This document shows, in pieces, positions 5,977 through 9,342 of a stretch of 9,342 nucleotides of DNA (the first letter of the stretch is position 1; the number at the start of each line of letters is the position of its first letter). Source of the stretch: Bdellovibrionales bacterium (GTDB lineage Bacteria; Bdellovibrionota; Bacteriovoracia; Bacteriovoracales; Bacteriovoracaceae); the NCBI GenBank assembly GCA_023250775.1, contig JAHFAA010000126.1, positions 1-9,342 on the forward strand, read 5' to 3'. Under the pieces are notes generated by a model. That model worked only from the letters and a program-made list of their open reading frames with translations, was not told the origin of the DNA and did no database searches. The position numbers and the translations under genes were made by a program.

Positions 5977-6026
5977 TCAAAAATCAATTCATTGCAGCAC
6001 GTAAGACCTAAAAATAGAGGAATCCC

Positions 6027-6848
6027 ATGCCTGCGGTCCCATTTGTTAAATACGAAAGCACCGGCAACGATTTTATCGTCATAGACAATCGAAAAGGCGT
6101 TATTAGTAAGGCCCGCCAAAATGATCGATCATTCTGGGCCAGGGTCTGTCATAGACGTTTTGGGATAGGTGCAGATGGTGTTCTGTTTTTGCACAAAAAA
6201 CCCAAGTTCAATTTTGAAATGATCTATCTAAACGCTGATGGAGCAAGAGTCGAAATGTGTGGCAATGGCTCTCGCGCTCTGGCGCATTTTGCGGCAACTT
6301 TAAAACTCAATCGTGGCAAAAAGACCATGACGTTTTTGTCTTCCGAAGTCACTTACCAAGTCAAACTCAATCAGGGCCCTGAAAAAGCATGGCCGGCCGT
6401 GGCCTTTCCTCCCGCCCATTCAGTAGATTCCATTGACCTCAAATCATTTGGTCATCAAGGGCCGCAACTTTTTTTGAATACCGGAGTGCCCCATGTCGTT
6501 TTTGCATTATCAAGTTCCGACGAATTGCAAAAGTTGGATCTTGTAAAGGCCGCACTTCCTGTTCGTCACTCGCCACTTTTTATTCGAGGAACCAACGTCA
6601 ACTTCATCGCCGTTGAATCTGAGAAAATTCATATTCGTACCTTTGAACGTGGTGTTGAAGACGAAACCTATTCCTGTGGCACCGGTGCAGTTGCCGCAGC
6701 GTGCTTTTATCGCATGCACTTTAAAAAAGTGGATGTCATTGATCTTGTAACGAAGGGCGGCCCTCTCACAGTCTTTTTTAAAGGTGAGATTCCATGGCTC
6801 TGTGGCCCGACTCGCGCGGTTTTTAAGGGCGTTCTTCCCTTGTCTTGA
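6027..6848 (+). CDS. dapF: Diaminopimelate epimerase DapF
   Basis: The enzyme interconverts LL- and meso-2,6-diaminopimelate without a cofactor, giving the meso form used in peptidoglycan and as lysine precursor; it is cytoplasmic. The 273 residues are the usual family length (E. coli has 274). The two catalytic cysteines are visible: Cys78 in EMCGNGSRA and Cys217 in YSCGTGAVAA. Further family signatures are STGNDFIVID (11-20), FGIGADG (45-51), NTGVPHVV (151-158), GTNVNFI (188-194) and FERGVEDET (206-214). ATG 6027 follows an AGAGGA ribosome-binding site after 5 nt. The gene heads a compact plus-strand cluster (small exported protein, LOG protein, gamma-CA-like protein). DapF in this fold occurs in meso-DAP organisms, consistent with a Gram-negative wall. 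Confidence 0.96.
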   Translation: MPAVPFVKYESTGNDFIVIDNRKGVISKARQNDRSFWARVCHRRFGIGADGVLFLHKKPKFNFEMIYLNADGARVEMCGNGSRALAHFAATLKLNRGKKTMTFLSSEVTYQVKLNQGPEKAWPAVAFPPAHSVDSIDLKSFGHQGPQLFLNTGVPHVVFALSSSDELQKLDLVKAALPVRHSPLFIRGTNVNFIAVESEKIHIRTFERGVEDETYSCGTGAVAAACFYRMHFKKVDVIDLVTKGGPLTVFFKGEIPWLCGPTRAVFKGVLPLS

Positions 6849-6873
6849 ATTTCGACATAAACTATTGCTCATA

Positions 6874-7284
6874 ATGAAGTGCCTTTTATTTTTCATATTT
6901 TTCCTTTTTGTTCCAACGCTGGTTCTTGCAGGAATTCAACTTAATGTTTCGATGATTAATAAACGCGGCATCGATGAAAAATTAGTTCTTGTCAGTGAAT
7001 TGCACTCCAGTGAAATCCTAATCTCGGACGAATGGGCGCGACTTGATATGGCCGATGGACCGACACTCTTTGTGCGAGTTAATCATGAGCCCAATCCTCA
7101 GGTTTATGGCCCGTCAGATCTTCTAAGAATAGAAGGACAGTATTCGCTGAGGGCAGGAGTCGCTCGTCAGCGAATTTCGCCCTCCGATATAATTGTTAGG
7201 TTGGGCGAAGAACGGCAAGTGGTCATTAAACCCACTCCCGATCAACAGCTCGAAATTATTTTTGCACCCAAAATGGTTCCTTAA
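6874..7284 (+). CDS. Small exported protein of unknown function between dapF and LOG gene
   Basis: From ATG 6874 this gives 136 residues with an obvious Sec signal (MKCLLFFIFFLFVPTLVLA, likely cut before Gly20). The mature part of about 117 residues looks beta-rich, with alternating hydrophobic strands (QLNVSMI, KLVLVSEL, TLFVRVNH, SDIIVRLG, QVVIKPT, LEIIFAP) and no cysteine, so a small periplasmic beta-sandwich or barrel is possible. I do not recognise a family. The reading frame stays open upstream into dapF, but those residues are basic and precede the signal peptide, so they are not used. There is no clear ribosome-binding site; the 25-nt gap after dapF suggests coupling. The stop is 1 nt before the LOG start. 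Confidence 0.75.
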   Translation: MKCLLFFIFFLFVPTLVLAGIQLNVSMINKRGIDEKLVLVSELHSSEILISDEWARLDMADGPTLFVRVNHEPNPQVYGPSDLLRIEGQYSLRAGVARQRISPSDIIVRLGEERQVVIKPTPDQQLEIIFAPKMVP

Positions 7285-7285
7285 A

Positions 7286-7855
7286 ATGCAAACACCTTCT
7301 TCTTTTCTCTGTGTATTTTGTGGCTCTTCAGCAGGACTCCATTCCACCTTTCGTCAGGTTGCACAGGAACTTGGTGAACAAATGGCTAAGAAAAAGATTG
7401 GTCTTGTCTATGGAGGCGCTCACGTCGGTTTAATGGGAGTGGTTGCCGACGCCGTGCTTGCTCAAGGTGGACAGGCGATTGGGGTGATGCCTCAAGCTTT
7501 GATCAATCTTGAGGTCGCGCATCAAAATTTATCAAAGTTTTATGTCGTCCAGAGCATGCATGAACGCAAGCAAAAACTCTACGATCTATCCCACGGCTTT
7601 GTTGCTTTGCCTGGTGGTCCCGGAACCATGGATGAATGGTTCGAGATTTTGACCTGGGCACAGTTGCGACATCATCACAAACCTATTTATATTTTAAACG
7701 TGGAAGTTGATGGTACAGGATATTTTTCTCCCATGATTGCACAATTAGAAAATATGGTTAAATACGGATTTATGCGCGCCGAACATGCCAAGCTCTTTCA
7801 CGTTGTGAATTCAGTTGAGCAACTTCTTGATTCCTTCCATCAAGCTTGTCGCTAA
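7286..7855 (+). CDS. LOG family protein (cytokinin riboside 5'-monophosphate phosphoribohydrolase-like)
   Basis: The 189-residue protein has a Rossmann-like lysine-decarboxylase/LOG fold. It shows FCGSSAG (11-17), VYGGAHVGLMGVVADAV (41-57), MHERK (91-95) and the family hallmark PGGPGTMDE (109-117), with Arg94 and Glu117 as the expected catalytic pair. LOG enzymes cleave the N-glycosidic bond of nucleoside 5'-monophosphates such as AMP or N6-substituted AMP, releasing base and ribose 5-phosphate. Many bacterial members were named lysine decarboxylase without that activity. The length fits TIGR00730 members. ATG 7286 is 1 nt after the stop of the preceding gene and lacks its own ribosome-binding site, implying translational coupling. 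Physiological substrate here is unknown; purine salvage or turnover is the likeliest role. Confidence 0.93.
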   Translation: MQTPSSFLCVFCGSSAGLHSTFRQVAQELGEQMAKKKIGLVYGGAHVGLMGVVADAVLAQGGQAIGVMPQALINLEVAHQNLSKFYVVQSMHERKQKLYDLSHGFVALPGGPGTMDEWFEILTWAQLRHHHKPIYILNVEVDGTGYFSPMIAQLENMVKYGFMRAEHAKLFHVVNSVEQLLDSFHQACR

Positions 7856-7865
7856 AGGATCGCCC

Positions 7866-8393
7866 ATGCCACTTTATGAATTTGATAAAATACAACCCAA
7901 AATTCCTTCGACATGTTTTATCGCTCCTGGTGCACACGTCATCGGAAAAGTTTTCTTGGGCGAAAATGTTAATATCTGGTTCAACTGTGTCGTGCGCGGT
8001 GATGAAAATGAGATTCACATTGGTGACAACACCAATGTGCAAGATCTCACAATGTTACACAACACACAATGGAACGCCTTGATTATTGGAAAAAATGTCA
8101 CTCTCGGGCATCACGTGGTTCTTCATGGATGCACCATTGAAGATCATTGCTTGATTGGGATGGGCGCGATTGTCTTGGATGGCGCTGTTATAGGTGAAGG
8201 AAGTGTTGTTGCGGCCGGGTCTGTCGTCCCACCTGGAAAAAAATATCCGCCGAAATCCTTAATTATGGGCGCGCCTGCAAAATTGCAAAGAGAGCTGACA
8301 CCCGACGAGGCGTCCCAATATAATAATCACTACAAGGGTTATGTAAAAAACAAAGACAGATATCTCGATCCGCTTACTTACCGCGAACTTTAA
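7866..8393 (+). CDS. Gamma-carbonic-anhydrase-like hexapeptide-repeat protein
   Basis: These 175 residues form a left-handed beta-helix: successive hexapeptide units start at about residue 13 (IPSTCFIAPGAHVIGKVFLG) and run to about 122, followed by a C-terminal helix (145-160). The putative metal ligands of gamma-carbonic anhydrases are present: His65 in MLHNTQ, and His82 and His87 in GHHVVLHGC. Arg44, Asp46 and Gln59 match the conserved Arg/Asp/Gln of Cam. The acidic loop with the proton-shuttle Glu of Cam is absent, as in the short YrdA/PaaY/CamH-like members, so activity could be CO2 hydration or thioester/acyl hydrolysis. The ribosome-binding site AAAGGA (7854-7859) overlaps the LOG stop codon and lies 6 nt before ATG 7866. 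It probably works as a trimer with metal at subunit interfaces. Its stop overlaps the convergent lipoprotein stop. Confidence 0.92.
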   Translation: MPLYEFDKIQPKIPSTCFIAPGAHVIGKVFLGENVNIWFNCVVRGDENEIHIGDNTNVQDLTMLHNTQWNALIIGKNVTLGHHVVLHGCTIEDHCLIGMGAIVLDGAVIGEGSVVAAGSVVPPGKKYPPKSLIMGAPAKLQRELTPDEASQYNNHYKGYVKNKDRYLDPLTYREL

Positions 8394-8845
8394 TTGACGT
8401 CATTTTGAAAATATTTAAATCGAATTTCTTCTATAAGTCGGCCAATTCTCCCAAAGTCTGGGAGTTTTGAACGTGACTCAATTCTCACATGGATTTCTTG
8501 GCGTTCTGGCATCATCAGGAATTCAGCATCGTCATAGAGGTCAAAAACTTTGTACGAAGTTTTAAACTCAACAGTGAGATAGGTTGGCCCGAGTGTCAGA
8601 ATTCGAGCATTCGGATACTTCAGAATAATCTTGGTGAGTTTTTCTTTCGCCACATCCGCAGGTTCCGTATATTTGATTGGCTCAACCGACCATTTGTCAT
8701 TCGAGGTATTAAAGCTGGATCGACAGGAGTTGCTGGTGTCATCGCAAGGAAATAGGCCGGCCTGGAGAAAACCTTTATGGCGGGCCTTTTGCTCGTTACA
8801 ACCTACGAAGGTAAGCAGGATCAAGACAAAAATAAAACGATTCAT
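8390..8845 (-). CDS. DUF1499 family lipoprotein
   Basis: The 151-residue protein begins MNRFIFVLILLTFVGC, a lipoprotein signal with Cys16 as the likely acylated residue (Phe at -3 is slightly atypical). The mature region fits the DUF1499 pattern: a PC(D)D..N.C.SS motif (Pro33, Cys34, Cys41), VEPIKY (54-59), a helix AKEKLTKIILKYP, the strand YLTVEFKT, then YDDAEF (104-109) and a C-terminal IHVRIESRSKLPDFGRIGR (118-136). That last part corresponds to the family's VRSASR..sDlG..R signature. DUF1499 has no established biochemical role. Its ATG overlaps the acyltransferase stop (ATGA), so the two are translated together; a weak TAGGA lies 9 nt upstream. The 3' end overlaps the gamma-CA gene by 4 nt, tail to tail. 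Confidence 0.87.
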   Translation of the reverse strand: MNRFIFVLILLTFVGCNEQKARHKGFLQAGLFPCDDTSNSCRSSFNTSNDKWSVEPIKYTEPADVAKEKLTKIILKYPNARILTLGPTYLTVEFKTSYKVFDLYDDAEFLMMPERQEIHVRIESRSKLPDFGRIGRLIEEIRFKYFQNDVN

Positions 8846-9342
8846 AAAACTAGTCCTAAGTGTTGAGCTTGTTGTTCTAACGCATTCAATTCATTTTTAA
8901 CCAACATTTGAAATTTTTCAAATTGTTCTTCCGTCGTGTCAGAAGGAACTTGAATAGGGTTGCCGGTGAAAAGATGAACCGTGCTGAAGGGCTTGGGAAT
9001 CAAAAAGCCGTCCCAGCTTCGCAATTTCCATGCACGGGTGGCAATCCCGGCGAAGGGGAGAATGGGGGTGGAAGTTTGTTTGGCGATTTGAATAATCCCG
9101 CCTTTGACTTCAAATGCCGGCCCACGTGGCCCATCAACCGTGAGGGCGGCGCTGAGTTTAAGCGAGGGATTGCGCAGAAGAACAATCATTTCTTTCATGG
9201 CCTCTTTTCCGCCTCTGCTAGAACTGCCTCGAGCGGGCATATAGTGAAAACGTTCCAGAACCTGTGCGATAATCTCGCCATCTTTCGAGCGACTGGCCAT
9301 GGTAATGTGAGGAATGTGAAAACGTCCTTGGATACTGGTAAA
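8842..9342 (-). CDS. DUF374-type lysophospholipid acyltransferase, C-terminal part (5' end outside window)
   Basis: The frame is open to the window edge, giving 166 residues; the Met at 9300 is internal, because the 14 codons before it continue the frame with no stop and the family motif starts right there. Visible signatures are MASRSKDGEIIAQVLERFHY, RGSSSRGGKEAM and TVDGPRGPAFEVKGG, which are diagnostic of DUF374 (PF04028), a branch of the PlsC-like acyltransferase superfamily. Later residues (AKQTSTPILPFAGIA, WKLRSWDGFLIPKPFSTV) fit the family's membrane-facing C-terminal part. Such proteins are inner-membrane or peripheral, acting in lipid A or phospholipid acylation, often near kdtA/waaA or lpxK genes; those genes would lie beyond the window. 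The stop TGA overlaps the ATG of the DUF1499 lipoprotein. Confidence 0.92.
   Translation of the reverse strand, partial: FTSIQGRFHIPHITMASRSKDGEIIAQVLERFHYMPARGSSSRGGKEAMKEMIVLLRNPSLKLSAALTVDGPRGPAFEVKGGIIQIAKQTSTPILPFAGIATRAWKLRSWDGFLIPKPFSTVHLFTGNPIQVPSDTTEEQFEKFQMLVKNELNALEQQAQHLGLVL

Noticed and set aside
6784..6873. Upstream in-frame extension of the small exported protein into dapF
   Set aside because: It would bury the signal peptide behind 30 basic residues; ATG 6874 starts exactly at the signal peptide.
7193..7285. Upstream in-frame extension of the LOG protein
   Set aside because: It overlaps the preceding gene, and the added residues do not fit the family, whose N-terminus begins just before FCGSSAG.
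8395..8402. Palindrome TGACGTCA near the convergent gene ends
   Set aside because: It lies inside the lipoprotein coding end with no promoter nearby; an 8-bp palindrome is expected by chance.

Overview
The window looks like chromosomal DNA of a Gram-negative bacterium. Two lipoprotein-type signal peptides plus a third at the window edge, periplasmic export signals, DapF (diaminopimelate-type peptidoglycan) and a DUF374 acyltransferase (lipid A / phospholipid type) all point that way. Base composition is moderate to AT-leaning. The dense set of secreted trypsin-fold proteases and the style of the XRE regulator suggest Bdellovibrionota or a related predatory/deltaproteobacterial lineage. That placement is inference; no marker gene here proves it.

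Layout. Positions 1-3146 are a minus-strand block of exported proteins: the start of a lipoprotein whose promoter carries a Fur-box-like sequence, a soluble secreted trypsin-fold protease, a lipid-anchored S1 protease 15 nt upstream of it (probably one operon), and a FecR-domain protein with a C-terminal four-cysteine module. Divergent from the FecR-like gene is a plus-strand secreted protein of 463 residues (3308-4699). It has a low-complexity N-terminal half, a three-copy 18-bp tandem repeat and six cysteines, and I recognise no family. A roughly 200-bp AT-rich gap then leads to an XRE-type regulator (4909-5787). The rest of the gap holds nothing I can support beyond that gene's promoter and ribosome-binding site.

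Positions 5814-5976 form a compact RNA unit: a bidirectional hairpin terminator shared by the XRE gene and a minus-strand CAU tRNA (best read as tRNA-Ile2, the TilS substrate). The tRNA promoter is interleaved with a candidate promoter for dapF on the other strand. From 6027 a tight plus-strand operon runs dapF, a small exported protein, a LOG-family nucleotide phosphoribohydrolase and a gamma-carbonic-anhydrase-like hexapeptide-repeat protein, with gaps of 25, 1 and 10 nt. This operon ends tail to tail, with a 4-nt overlap, on a minus-strand pair: a DUF374 lysophospholipid acyltransferase (cut by the window end) coupled through an ATGA overlap to a DUF1499 lipoprotein.

The right half reads as housekeeping metabolism: lysine/peptidoglycan precursor, nucleotide salvage, CO2/bicarbonate chemistry and envelope lipid. 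The left half reads as accessory envelope and secreted functions. The least explained part is the divergent pair of FecR-like protein and repeat-bearing secreted protein, next to two different serine proteases.
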